The translations under genes and the position numbers were made by a program. Of a stretch of DNA of 64,000 bases, positions 34,049-42,243 are shown piece after piece. Position 1 is the first letter of the stretch. Every line of letters starts with the position of its first letter. The stretch spans positions 1,407,122 to 1,471,121 of the forward strand of contig NZ_CP065592.1 in assembly GCF_016025255.1 (NCBI RefSeq), in the 5' to 3' direction. This DNA is from Sphingosinicella flava (lineage in GTDB: Bacteria > Pseudomonadota > Alphaproteobacteria > Sphingomonadales > Sphingomonadaceae). The notes under the pieces are model-generated. The model was not told the origin of the DNA. It ran no database searches and saw only the letters and a program-made list of their open reading frames with translations.

Positions 34049-35006
34049 ATGATGCGGCGTCGCTGTCACGACGGCGCTCATAGTCGCGGCGCGCTTCGGC
34101 TTCCCATTTCAATTGTTCTTCGGCGGCTTGCCTGCGCTCTTCTTCCCGCAACGCTTCCTGCTCCTTGTAGCTGAGCGTGTCGCTGCCGATGATGGCGCCG
34201 GTGGGTTCGGTGCTGAAGCCGTCATGCTGCGCCAGCAGGTCGCGCGGCGGGTGGAGGGGGCCGACCGGCTCGCCCATGTCCTGCCACTGGGTGCGCCGGG
34301 CGAGGTCCATCACCCGGGAGAAGGGCGTTTCGGCGATGTCGATCAGGCCGTAGCCGTCCTTGCGGAATGCCCGCATCACGTCGAACCCGTCCGTGCCGAG
34401 GAGATCGAGCATCACTTCGATGAAGGTGAGTTGGCGCAGGTAGAAATCGGCGGCGGCGATCTGTCCGTTCAGCCTCGCCTCCCGCTCCGCCTTCACCTTC
34501 AGCATATATTTGCGGGCGATGCCGGTGAGCCAGGCCTTCGTGTCGGCCGCGGACCCGGCGGCGGATTGCGCGGGCGGGGCGGGGGGCGCGGAGAGGGCGC
34601 GGCGGGAGGCGGCGCGGCTCCACGGCTGCGGCGGGGCCCAGGCGGCCTGGCGCTCCGCGAGGCCGATGCCTTCGGCGACGCGCCTGGTGCCCCTGTCCTT
34701 CGCGATGGCCATGGCGGCTTCCCAGGCGGCGGCGAAGCTTTCCCCGCCCGGCGCCTTGCGCAGCTGCTCCGCGCCCCATGCCGCGCTGCCGACCGCGGCG
34801 GCGGCGCGGCGGGGGGAGCCGGTGGCGGCGAGGGCGGCGATGAAGGCGCGCTGGCGGTCCGCGTTCCAGCCGTCGACCCGCTCCGTCTTGCGCGGGACGG
34901 GGATGAATTGGAGGGCGGGGAAGCGGGCGAACGGGTCTTCGCCGGGGGCGCCGTGCGCGCCGCAACGGTCGCATTGGAGGGTGAGGATGAAGGCGGCGGG
35001 GTGGCG
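34047..35006 (-). CDS. CxxC-containing hypothetical protein; 5' end unresolved
   Basis: An open frame of 319 codons with no ATG, GTG or TTG near its start; the first ATG is at 34712 (221 aa). The upstream part still looks coding: TLQCDRCGAHGAPGEDPFAR is a possible zinc knuckle, followed by GWNADRQRAFIAALAATGSP and GESFAAAWEAAMAIAKDRG, which resembles a helix-turn-helix. An ATG at 35010 lies one frame off, so a one-base deletion near 35008 may have broken the gene. The C-terminus is charged and helical. Flanked by copies A and B of a direct repeat. Function unknown. Confidence 0.6.
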   Translation of the reverse strand, partial: RHPAAFILTLQCDRCGAHGAPGEDPFARFPALQFIPVPRKTERVDGWNADRQRAFIAALAATGSPRRAAAAVGSAAWGAEQLRKAPGGESFAAAWEAAMAIAKDRGTRRVAEGIGLAERQAAWAPPQPWSRAASRRALSAPPAPPAQSAAGSAADTKAWLTGIARKYMLKVKAEREARLNGQIAAADFYLRQLTFIEVMLDLLGTDGFDVMRAFRKDGYGLIDIAETPFSRVMDLARRTQWQDMGEPVGPLHPPRDLLAQHDGFSTEPTGAIIGSDTLSYKEQEALREEERRQAAEEQLKWEAEARRDYERRRDSDAAS

Positions 35007-35075
35007 TCATGGTTCGTCATGACGCTGTCCTGTAACCTAAAAGGTTCGTGTAGGAAAATGTTGGGTGGGCGGGGC

Positions 35076-35156
35076 GTCACGGGAGTGAATCCCGTGACGT
35101 CGAACGGGTCGTCCTTTGGACGCCCGTCGGCCGATCGCTACGCGGCTCTTCGCCTA
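35076..35156. repeat. Direct repeat, copy B
   Basis: The first 36 bases repeat copy A exactly, including the GTCACGGG/CCCGTGAC hairpin; the rest matches with small gaps to CGGCTCTTCGCCTA. A second palindrome with GGCGCCG/CGGCGCC arms follows at about 35164-35190 and probably terminates the minus-strand gene at 35209. Confidence 0.8.
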
Positions 35157-35208
35157 AGGGACGGCGCCGGCTTTGCCGTCGGCGCCCCTTAGGCTCGGCC
35201 GCTACGGC

Positions 35209-35748
35209 TTAGTAAGCCTCGCTTGTCATCTTCGCTTGCGACGCGCTGTGGCCGCCATGGCGGTAGAGGATGTCGCGGGCGCGGGCCGGGTCGATGCGGT
35301 TGGCGCTGGTGTCGACCGAGACGAAGACGCCGCCATCCTTGATGCGATCGCTGTAATAATCCGCGTCTTCCTTGCCGACGCCGTGCTTGGTCAGCACTTC
35401 GTTCAAGGTGCCCGCGGCGGCCCCGGCGAGCGCGCCGATCGCGGCGGCTTCGGGAACGGCGGAGGCGGCGATGGCGCCCGCGGCCGCGAGCGGGCCGACG
35501 CCCGGAATGGCGAGCGCCGCGATGCCGAGGCCCGCGCCCAAGGCGCCGCCGCCGAGGATGCCGCGCAGGACGTTGCGGTGATGCTCGTCGGTCACTTCGC
35601 CGTCGCCGGAGCGCGTCGTCGTCGTGCCGCCATGATGGGCGATGATCGAAAAGTCGCTGTCGTCGACGCCGAGGGCGCGCAGTTCGGACACGGCGCGTTC
35701 CGCCTCGGCATGGCTGTCGAAGACGGCGGTTACGGGGGTGCTGTGCAT
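35209..35748 (-). CDS. General-stress-type protein with glycine-zipper hydrophobic domain
   Basis: A 179-aa protein. Residues 1-40 (PVTAVFDSHAEAERAVSELR) match the YflT/GSP17M-like stress domain; a hydrophobic Gly/Ala-rich middle (about 70-120, GALGAGLGIAALAIPGVGPL) could insert in membranes as a hairpin; the C-terminus has YYSDRIKDGGVFVSVDTSAN. GGAG eight bases ahead of the ATG at 35748 fixes the start. Homologues are typical of stress regulons in sphingomonads. Monocistronic. Confidence 0.75.
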   Translation of the reverse strand: MHSTPVTAVFDSHAEAERAVSELRALGVDDSDFSIIAHHGGTTTTRSGDGEVTDEHHRNVLRGILGGGALGAGLGIAALAIPGVGPLAAAGAIAASAVPEAAAIGALAGAAAGTLNEVLTKHGVGKEDADYYSDRIKDGGVFVSVDTSANRIDPARARDILYRHGGHSASQAKMTSEAY

Positions 35749-35900
35749 AGAATCTCCTAAGGATCGCCAGGGACGCGAGGGGCGTCCGATGCGGGTAGAA
35801 CAAAGGCGGGCCCGCAAGGTTGCTCGGCTCGGCGGAAAGGCGAACGGGTCGTCGCTTTGGAAAGGCAGGAGCTTAATCGTTCCGCACGCGTTTTGACGGC

Positions 35901-36311
35901 ATGGACAAATTCTTCACCGCGGCGGCGGGACGCATTTCGCAATGGGCGGGGCAGCCCGCCGCCTTCATCCTGGCGGTGACGATCATCCTCGTCTGGGGCG
36001 CGTCCGGGCCGGTATTCGGATGGTCGGACACCTGGCAGCTCGTCATCAACACCGGCACGACGATCGTCACCTTCCTGATGGTGTTCCTGATCCAGAACAG
36101 CCAGAACCGGGACGCGGCAGCGATGCAGGCGAAGCTGGATGAGCTGATCCGATCGGTCGACAAGGCGCGCGGCGCCTTCATCGGGATCGAGCATCTGACC
36201 GACGCCCAGATCGAGGCGATCCGCGCCGCGCTGGAACGCGAGAATGGCGACGCGTCGGACAAGGCGGGAACCGCCGACGACAGCGTGGAGACCCTGCTCG
36301 AACGGCGGTGA
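35901..36311 (+). CDS. Low-affinity iron permease family protein
   Basis: A 136-aa membrane protein with two helices (about 21-40 and 48-68; AAFILAVTIILVWGASGPVF and TGTTIVTFLMVFLIQNSQNR). The motif FLMVFLIQNSQNRDAAAMQ followed by KLDELIRSVDKARGAFIGIE is diagnostic of the low-affinity iron permease family. The C-terminal tail is charged. Transport by the bacterial members is not well established. Confidence 0.85.
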   Translation: MDKFFTAAAGRISQWAGQPAAFILAVTIILVWGASGPVFGWSDTWQLVINTGTTIVTFLMVFLIQNSQNRDAAAMQAKLDELIRSVDKARGAFIGIEHLTDAQIEAIRAALERENGDASDKAGTADDSVETLLERR

Positions 36312-36333
36312 GGGCGGCGCCTATTCCGGCGAT

Positions 36334-36796
36334 TTATCTCGGGGATGCGGGCGCGGCGCACTTCGCCGCGGACAGCTGATTGGCGACGACCTTGTTCATC
36401 CGCATCGCAATGCCCACGATCTGCTGGTCGCGGAGCGCGATTTCGGCCTCCAATTGACGGCAGGTGAGCGTGGCCAATTGACGGCAGGTGAGCGTGGCGT
36501 CGAGCGGCGTCGACACGTCCGTTTTCTTCATCTTCGTCGCGGCTTCCAGCGCGCCGGTCGATCTCGCCATGATTGGTCTCGGCATCGGCCTTGGTGGTGG
36601 CCATCTGGGCCTGCGCCGCCGCCATCGATGCGGCGCCGCCCGCGACCGGGATCATGGCGCCCAGCACACCCGCGACTTCCAGCGCCTGCGTCGCCGCGCC
36701 CTTCACATAGGGCTTGTCGAGCGCTTCCTGGTTGATCGCATCATATTGCGCCTGCCGCGCCTGCCCTTCGGTGCCGCTTGCACGCCCGGCCGTGAC
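36334..36796 (-). pseudogene. Frameshifted remnant of an Ala-rich secreted-protein gene
   Basis: Two frames together give a continuous-looking protein: GQARQAQYDAINQEALDKPY and GVLGAMIPVAGGAASMAAAQ in one, then MARSTGALEAATKMKKTDVS, LTCRQLEAEIALRDQQIVGI and a stop in the other. There is no start codon before the upstream stop at 36797-36799. Composition and the LTC motif resemble the two genes at 37243 and 37743, but the order of blocks differs. A 24-bp tandem duplication lies inside. Confidence 0.6.
36451..36498. repeat. Perfect 24-bp tandem duplication
   Basis: Two identical 24-bp units (each beginning CAATTGACGGCAGGTGAGCG) at 36451-36474 and 36475-36498 add eight in-frame codons (LTCRQLAT) within the decayed gene. 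A recent slippage or duplication event. Confidence 0.9.
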
Positions 36797-36915
36797 TCAA
36801 ATTCCCTTAAATTTCCGTCCCAATATCATCCAGCATCAATGGATTAAGGCGCGATCAACGGGACCGATGCAACTCCCCTTCCCGCCGGTTCGTTGACGCA
36901 TGAGAGGAGATGGCG

Positions 36916-37122
36916 ATGGCCGACAATCTGAGCGCGGGCGACAAGGTGTCATGGAAAAGCCATGGCGGCACGGCGCATGGCAAGGTGGTGAAGAAGCAGA
37001 CGAGCCCTGGACAGATCAAGGGGCACAAAGTCGCCGCGTCGAAGGACAATCCGCAATATATTGTCGAAACCGATGACGGAAAACGCGCCGCGCATAAAGC
37101 GAAGGCGCTGAAGAAGGAGTGA
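36916..37122 (+). CDS. DUF2945 / HVA1-type small protein
   Basis: A 68-aa basic protein: GDKVSWKSHGGTAHGKVVKK and NPQYIVETDDGKRAAHKAKA match the hypervirulence-associated TUDOR (DUF2945) domain. GGAG at 36906-36909 is six bases from the ATG at 36916, so this start is preferred over 36910. Homologues often sit among stress genes. Function is not established. Confidence 0.85.
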   Translation: MADNLSAGDKVSWKSHGGTAHGKVVKKQTSPGQIKGHKVAASKDNPQYIVETDDGKRAAHKAKALKKE

Positions 37123-37242
37123 AATCCTTCATCTCCCCTTCATGCTGGCCATGTGATAGCCGATGCAAGGTCCGCTTCGAAGTCCTGCGCCGGCACGCCG
37201 GATGACGGGATCTTTGCGGCAGGGTGCCGTTGGGGAGATTTT

Positions 37243-37746
37243 ATGGCCGTCCGATCCGTTCATATCGCCATGGCGGGGCTTTCCGCCGCACTTGCCGCCC
37301 CTGCCCTCTCGCAAGGCGCGCCGGCCGAGACGGCCATTCCCGATCCGCTCGCCGCGCTGATGGCGCCGCCCCCGCCCGCCGCCCGGCAGGGCGACGACAC
37401 GCTGACGTGCGAGGCGCTCGCCGCCGAAGCCGTGGCGCTGAAGGACGACATGGCGCGGATGGGCCAGCAGACCGTGGCCGCCGCCAATGCCCAGGCCACG
37501 ACCCAAAAGCGCATCGGGCAAGGCGCGGTCGCTGCGCAGGCGCTGGGCCAGGTCGTGCCGATGGGCGGCGTCGTCGCACAGGGGATCGCGCAAGCCGGAA
37601 CCGCCCAGGCCAATGGCGCCATGGCGTCAGCCTCGACCCGGATGGCCCGCATGCAGGCGGCCTATGCCCGGCTGCGCCAGGTCGAAACGCTTCAGGGCCA
37701 GCGTTGCACCCCGGCGCAAAGTCCGGCGCAAGGGACGCCGCAATGA
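37243..37746 (+). CDS. Secreted Ala/Gln-rich protein, unknown function
   Basis: A 167-aa exported protein: signal peptide VHIAMAGLSAALAAPALSQG, then DDTLTCEALAAEAVALKDDM and a helical, Ala/Gln-rich body with VPMGGVVAQGIAQAGTAQAN, ending in a Cys (GQRC) that may pair with the first. GGGGAG precedes the ATG at 37243. The downstream gene overlaps by four bases and encodes a protein with the same LTC-x2-(L/I)A opening and Gly/Ala body, so the two are tandem relatives. Confidence 0.7.
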   Translation: MAVRSVHIAMAGLSAALAAPALSQGAPAETAIPDPLAALMAPPPPAARQGDDTLTCEALAAEAVALKDDMARMGQQTVAAANAQATTQKRIGQGAVAAQALGQVVPMGGVVAQGIAQAGTAQANGAMASASTRMARMQAAYARLRQVETLQGQRCTPAQSPAQGTPQ

Positions 37747-38186
37747 GGGTGCTCCTCCTCTCGCTGGCGCTGATCGGCACGGCGGCACCGGCGCAGGACG
37801 CGCCCGGCGCGCTTGCGAGGGACGATGCACTCACTTGCACCCAGATCGCCGACCAGCTGATGGCGCTGACCGGCGGCGTCACCGCCAATGTCGCCCGCGC
37901 GCAGGAGATGGCGGCATCCGGCGCGCCCGACATGGTGGGGCAGACGATCGCGGGCCAGGCGCTTGGCGCTGTCGCAAGCGTGATCCCCGGCCCGGCGGCC
38001 TCCATCGTCGGCGGCGCCGCCGCGCAGGTTCAGGCGGCCAATGCCGAGCGGCAGCGGAAGGAAGCGCCCAAGAAGCAGGCCGAGCTCGACGCGCTGGAAG
38101 CGCCGCGCATGGCCGGCCTCGACCGCATGCTGCATCTCCACGAATTGCACCAAGCCCGCTGCGCCGCTACGCCCGCCAAGCAATAA
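37743..38186 (+). CDS. Secreted paralogue of the preceding protein
   Basis: A 147-aa exported protein: signal peptide MRVLLLSLALIGTAAPAQDA, then DDALTCTQIADQLMALTGGV, ALGAVASVIPGPAASIVGGA and a basic C-terminal helix with HLHELHQARC. Two Cys flank the body. Translation is coupled to the upstream gene (ATGA). Its stop lies 16 bp before the insertion sequence, so the transposon landed in the 3' intergenic space and left this gene whole. Confidence 0.7.
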   Translation: MRVLLLSLALIGTAAPAQDAPGALARDDALTCTQIADQLMALTGGVTANVARAQEMAASGAPDMVGQTIAGQALGAVASVIPGPAASIVGGAAAQVQAANAERQRKEAPKKQAELDALEAPRMAGLDRMLHLHELHQARCAATPAKQ

Positions 38187-38194
38187 GAAGGGGA

Positions 38195-38202
38195 TAAATA
38201 AA
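38195..38202. repeat. Target-site duplication, left (TAAATAAA)
   Basis: The eight bases TAAATAAA immediately precede the insertion sequence and are repeated exactly at 42261-42268. Eight-base duplications are characteristic of the IS1595 family. Confidence 0.9.
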
Positions 38203-38224
38203 GGAATTATATACGAAACTAGAC
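38203..38224 (+). repeat. Left terminal inverted repeat (IRL)
   Basis: Reads GGAATTATATACGAAACTAG then AC; it pairs with IRR at 42238-42260 over 22-23 bases with one indel and one mismatch. Confidence 0.88.
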
Positions 38225-38281
38225 AATTCCGCTTGTCCTGCCTGCCGATTTATGGCAGATGATTAGACAGGGAGGGACGGA

Positions 38282-39229
38282 ATGACGAGGAAGGCCCCCG
38301 GAAGAAGTGACCGCGCTGTCACCGTTATTAAACTTTTCCAAATGTTTCCAGATGAGGCGACGAGCCGCAAGTGGCTTGAGAATAATCGCTGGCCGAACGG
38401 TGAGCGTCATTGCCCGCACTGCGGTTCGCTAAAGACTTCGACCGTCCTGAATGAGCGCCCGATGCCCTACCACTGCGGCGAGTGCCGACAGTATTTCAGC
38501 GTTAAGACCGGTACCGTGATGCAGTCGAGCAAGGTTGCGCTGCAAAAGTGGGTCATCGCCATGTACCTGATGTCCAGGAGCCTGAAGGGCGTGTCGAGCA
38601 TGCAGTTCTACCGCGACCTCGGCCTCACCCAGAAGACCGCTTGGCTGCTGGCCCAGAAAGTTCGGCAGGGTTGGATTGATGGCGGCGGCAACCTGGCCGG
38701 TAAAGTGGAGGTTGACGAAACCTACATCGGCGGCAAAGAGCGGAATAAGCACGGGGACGAGCGCCTGAAAGGCGGTAGGGGTGCGGTGGAGAAAGCGGCA
38801 GTGATCGGCGCCAAGGAGCGCAACGGAAAGGTCCGCGCCAGCGTGATCGCGAAGACTAAGACCGCCTCTCTAGACGGCTTCGTTCGGGAGAATGTTGAGC
38901 CGGGCGCGACCGTCTTTACTGATGAGCACAGCGGCTATCGGCACTTCTTCGCGTCATTCACCCACCGTTCCGTCCGGCATGGTGTCGGCGAGTACGTCAA
39001 CGGCATGGCCCACACCAACGGCATTGAGAGCTTCTGGGCGATGCTGAAGCGCGGCTACAAGGGCACCTATCACAAGATGAGCGCGAAGCACCTGTCGCGC
39101 TACGTCGTCGAATTTGCGGGCCGCCACAACTTCCGCGACCTTGACACCCTCGCCCAGATGACGATGCTGGCGAAGGGTCTGGACGGCAAGCGCCTGCGCT
39201 ACAATGATCTGGTTGCCGACCATGGGTAA
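38282..39229 (+). CDS. IS1595-family (ISXO2-like) transposase
   Basis: A 315-aa transposase. The N-terminal zinc ribbon has CPHCGSLK and CGECRQYF (about 43-74); a helix-turn-helix follows; the DDE-type core shows EVDETYIGGKE (first Asp about 150), VFTDEHSGYRH (second Asp) and AHTNGIESFWAMLKRGYKG (Glu-x6-Lys). All catalytic residues are present, so it is probably active. It starts 79 bp inside the left end. Its stop overlaps the start of the methyltransferase gene. Confidence 0.94.
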   Translation: MTRKAPGRSDRAVTVIKLFQMFPDEATSRKWLENNRWPNGERHCPHCGSLKTSTVLNERPMPYHCGECRQYFSVKTGTVMQSSKVALQKWVIAMYLMSRSLKGVSSMQFYRDLGLTQKTAWLLAQKVRQGWIDGGGNLAGKVEVDETYIGGKERNKHGDERLKGGRGAVEKAAVIGAKERNGKVRASVIAKTKTASLDGFVRENVEPGATVFTDEHSGYRHFFASFTHRSVRHGVGEYVNGMAHTNGIESFWAMLKRGYKGTYHKMSAKHLSRYVVEFAGRHNFRDLDTLAQMTMLAKGLDGKRLRYNDLVADHG

Positions 39230-41120
39230 TGAAAGGGTCACAGAGGATTTTGTTCGCGACTGGTTCAAGAATGATCCATTGTTCAGCGCCATCAAGCTGG
39301 ACGAGCAAAAGGCTACGGTCGCGAAGGCGAGAAAGTGTCTGGCGAACGCCTCCAAGAAGATGACCGGCAAGGGTGGCTCGCCCGAGTTCATCATCAGCTT
39401 CCCGGCGCTCCCGGACGACATCATCGTTGTCGAGTGCAAGGCTGACACCAAGTTCCATGCGAGCGACACCGGCGACAATCCTACCGCCTTCGCTGTCGAT
39501 GGCGCGCTGCACTATTCAGCCTTCCTGTCCAAAGAGTACAATGTGGCCTCGATCGCTGTCAGCGGCGATAAGAAGGGCAAGCTCAAGATTTCCAGCTTCT
39601 ACCAGAAAATGGGTGAGGCCGAGGTCAAGGAGATTGAGGCGAAGGAGGGCGTTCCAGAGCTTCTGGACATCTTTTCCTTTATCACACTCTTCAAGGGTGA
39701 GACTCAGGCCCAGAATATTGAATCGGCCGAAATCACCAAGACGGCTATTGAGCTTAACAAGGAGCTGAATGACTATTCGATAGTGGAATATGAGCGCTGC
39801 ACCTTGGTGAGCGCGATCTTGCTTGCCTTGCAGAACGATGCGTTCAAGGCGGGCTACAAAGCCAAGGCCCATAAGGTTCACCCGAAGACGAAAATACCGG
39901 CACCTACGCCCGAGCGATTGGCGGAGTTCATCGTTTCCAGCATCCGGGACGTGCTGAAAGATCACGACATTGACGCTGAACGCGTCGCCTCGATGATTGG
40001 CGAATACGAGAAGATCAGGAACCACTCCATCGCCAAGTCCCCCCGCATCAAGAAGAAGAAGGCGTCGGAGCAGCAGGACAATTATGTCCTTCGGGACATC
40101 ACTGAGCGGCTCCAGAAAACCGTGCTTCCCCTCATCACCTTAGGTGACAAGGGCTATGACGTTTTGGGCCGGTTCTATCGCGAATTTATCCGCTATGCCG
40201 GCACAGATAAAAAGACCGGCTTGGTTCTGACTCCGCAGCACATCACCGAGTTTTTCTGCGATGTGGTAAACCTGAATGTGAACGATGTAGTGTTCGATTC
40301 CTGCTGCGGCAGCGGCGGATTTTTGATCTCCGCCATGAAGCACATGCTGCAGAAGGCCGGGGCCGATCAAAAGAAGAAGCGGGAGATCAAGGAAAACCAG
40401 TTGATCGGTATCGAGAGCCGGACGGACATGTTCACGTTCGCTTGCTCCAACATGATGATGAGCGGCGACGGCAAGTCACATATCTATCAAGGCGATTCTT
40501 TCGCGGACGAGATTGTCGAGGAGGTCCGAACCTTCGAGCCCACCGTGGCCTTCCTGAACCCGCCTTACGACGTCGGTGAGGGTGGCCAGTTGGAGTTCAT
40601 CGAGAACGCGCTCAATTGCCTTCAACCTGGTGGCCGGTGCGCGGCTATCGTGCAGATGAGTTGCGCGACCTCTACTGCACCCCGTACGGTAATCGTGCGC
40701 GACCGGTTGCTCGCCAATCATTCGCTGACCGGCGTGTTTTCAATGCCAGATGACCTGTTCCACCCAGTGGGTGTGATTACCTGCATCATGACGTTTGAGG
40801 CCCATAAGCCTCACCCGTCCGGCTTCAAGACGTTCTTCGGCTACTTCAAGGACGATGGCTTCCGGAAGACGAAGCACATGGGCCGGGTCAATCGGGGCGA
40901 TTGGGATACGATCAAAGTCACCTGGCTGAGCGCCTATTTGAACCGTGAAAGCAAGCCGGGCCTGAGTGTCGTGCGGGCCGTTGCCGGGTCGGACGAATGG
41001 TGCGCGGAAGCCTATATGGAGACCGACTACACCAAGCTCACTCCATCGGATTTCGAGCGGGCAGTCAGAGATTATGCAATCCATAAGCTCTCCGTCGATG
41101 CGCTTGGAGAGTCGGAATGA
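39222..41120 (+). CDS. BcgI-A-like fused restriction endonuclease / N6-adenine methyltransferase
   Basis: A 632-aa R-M subunit. Residues 50-75 carry a PD-(D/E)xK-type nuclease site, SPEFI (Glu55) with VVECKAD (Glu71, Lys73). A helical region leads to a gamma-class N6-adenine methyltransferase: motif I FDSCCGSGGFL (358-368) and motif IV NPPYDV (446-451). Size, order and a following S subunit match type IIB BcgI (A subunit 637 aa by memory). Such enzymes cut both sides of a bipartite site and methylate it. The start at 39222 overlaps the transposase stop; an ATG at 39204 is possible. Confidence 0.85.
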   Translation: MGNERVTEDFVRDWFKNDPLFSAIKLDEQKATVAKARKCLANASKKMTGKGGSPEFIISFPALPDDIIVVECKADTKFHASDTGDNPTAFAVDGALHYSAFLSKEYNVASIAVSGDKKGKLKISSFYQKMGEAEVKEIEAKEGVPELLDIFSFITLFKGETQAQNIESAEITKTAIELNKELNDYSIVEYERCTLVSAILLALQNDAFKAGYKAKAHKVHPKTKIPAPTPERLAEFIVSSIRDVLKDHDIDAERVASMIGEYEKIRNHSIAKSPRIKKKKASEQQDNYVLRDITERLQKTVLPLITLGDKGYDVLGRFYREFIRYAGTDKKTGLVLTPQHITEFFCDVVNLNVNDVVFDSCCGSGGFLISAMKHMLQKAGADQKKKREIKENQLIGIESRTDMFTFACSNMMMSGDGKSHIYQGDSFADEIVEEVRTFEPTVAFLNPPYDVGEGGQLEFIENALNCLQPGGRCAAIVQMSCATSTAPRTVIVRDRLLANHSLTGVFSMPDDLFHPVGVITCIMTFEAHKPHPSGFKTFFGYFKDDGFRKTKHMGRVNRGDWDTIKVTWLSAYLNRESKPGLSVVRAVAGSDEWCAEAYMETDYTKLTPSDFERAVRDYAIHKLSVDALGESE

Positions 41121-42073
41121 CCTGCCTCGTCTCCGACATTTTCGATGTCCGATACGGTCATTCGCTGGAGCTGAACGCCCTAGAGCCAGCGAGCGCTAGC
41201 GAAGGCGTTGCGTTCGTTTCCAGACAAATGGGCAACAATGGCATTTCTGCCTTTGTCGCACCTGTTCCGGATCTTGAGCCAGCGCCGGCTGGCGACATCA
41301 CGTGTGCCCTCGGCGGCAACGGTGTCCTCACAACCTATGTGCAAGAGGCAGAATTCTATTGCGGCCGAGACGTTGCGGTCCTGCGGCCCAAGACCCCGCT
41401 TACGAAGCAGGAAATCATATTCTATTGCATGTGCATCAAGGCGAACCGCTATCGGTTCAACTACGGGCGGCAGGCCAACAAGACACTCTCGAAATTGCTG
41501 GTGCCTTCTGCAGACGAAATCCCGGGGTGGGTGAATAAGGCCAGCTTGGACAAATTCGCTGGGATGAGAGAGGCGTTAGACCCGGCGACCGCTCCGAAAC
41601 TCACCGACCGGAAATGGGCTGAGTTCACCTACAGCGCTCTGTTCGACATTGAGCGCGGCAAGGGACCAAGAAAATCCACCCTGACGGAGAGCGGCTCCAC
41701 GCCCTTCATAACGTCCACCGACAGAAACAACGGTCTGACTGGCTACACGCCTCAGGGCCCGCAACACGCTGGGAACGTAATCACCGTCAATCGAAACGGA
41801 AGTGTGGCGGAGGCTTTCTACCAGCCGTCGCCCTTCGCCACGACGGAAGACGTGCATGTCTTCGTCCCGAAATTTGACCTCAACAAATACACTGCGATGT
41901 TTCTGACGCCCCTGATCCGCATGGAAAAATATCGCTTCAGCTATGGTCGAAAGTGGGGGCTAGCGCGGATGAGGGCGTCACTAATCCGACTCCCCATCAC
42001 TGCGAAGGGCGATCCCGACTGGGCCTTCATGGAGGCCTATATCAAGTCTCTCCCCTACAGTAAGAGCATCTAG
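41117..42073 (+). CDS. BcgI-B-like DNA specificity subunit
   Basis: A 318-aa protein made of two related halves, each ending in a similar motif (KANRYRFNYGRQANKTLSKL at about 112-131 and MEKYRFSYGRKWGLARMRAS at about 273-292). These are the conserved segments following two target-recognition domains, as in type I HsdS and BcgI-B. It would direct the partner to a bipartite sequence. The start overlaps the upstream stop (ATGA), giving coupled synthesis of the two subunits. Confidence 0.82.
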   Translation: MTCLVSDIFDVRYGHSLELNALEPASASEGVAFVSRQMGNNGISAFVAPVPDLEPAPAGDITCALGGNGVLTTYVQEAEFYCGRDVAVLRPKTPLTKQEIIFYCMCIKANRYRFNYGRQANKTLSKLLVPSADEIPGWVNKASLDKFAGMREALDPATAPKLTDRKWAEFTYSALFDIERGKGPRKSTLTESGSTPFITSTDRNNGLTGYTPQGPQHAGNVITVNRNGSVAEAFYQPSPFATTEDVHVFVPKFDLNKYTAMFLTPLIRMEKYRFSYGRKWGLARMRASLIRLPITAKGDPDWAFMEAYIKSLPYSKSI

Positions 42074-42075
42074 CT

Positions 42076-42243
42076 ATGACCGAGAAAACCGTAAACCCAC
42101 GTGGGCGTCCGATCACCAACAAGATCAAACAAATCCCCGCACCCCCAGAGGACATCGCGAAGGCCATTTTCAAGGCGGCGGACAAGGCCATTAACCCAAG
42201 AAGCCCAAGGGAAAGCCGAGGGCCAAGTAGGGTCCGCGTCTAG
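42076..42243 (+). CDS. Short basic passenger protein, probably frameshifted at its end
   Basis: A 55-aa open frame: NPRGRPITNKIKQIPAPPED then IAKAIFKAADKAINPRSP. The GRPI-x-N-K-I...PEDIAKAIF pattern resembles tiny GRP-type proteins seen beside phage and plasmid genes. In the current frame the stop (TAG) lies inside the right inverted repeat, but one frame over the tail would read PKKPKGKPRAK and stop at 42228-42230, before the repeat. A one-base deletion near 42195 therefore looks likely. Function unknown. Confidence 0.55.
   Translation: MTEKTVNPRGRPITNKIKQIPAPPEDIAKAIFKAADKAINPRSPRESRGPSRVRV

Noticed and set aside
34222-35192. Overlapping frames on both strands (262 and 359 codons) in the 34-35 kb region
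   Set aside because: They are Arg/Pro/His-rich or Gly/Ala-rich and lack motifs; the minus frame ending at 34047 has the protein-like sequence.
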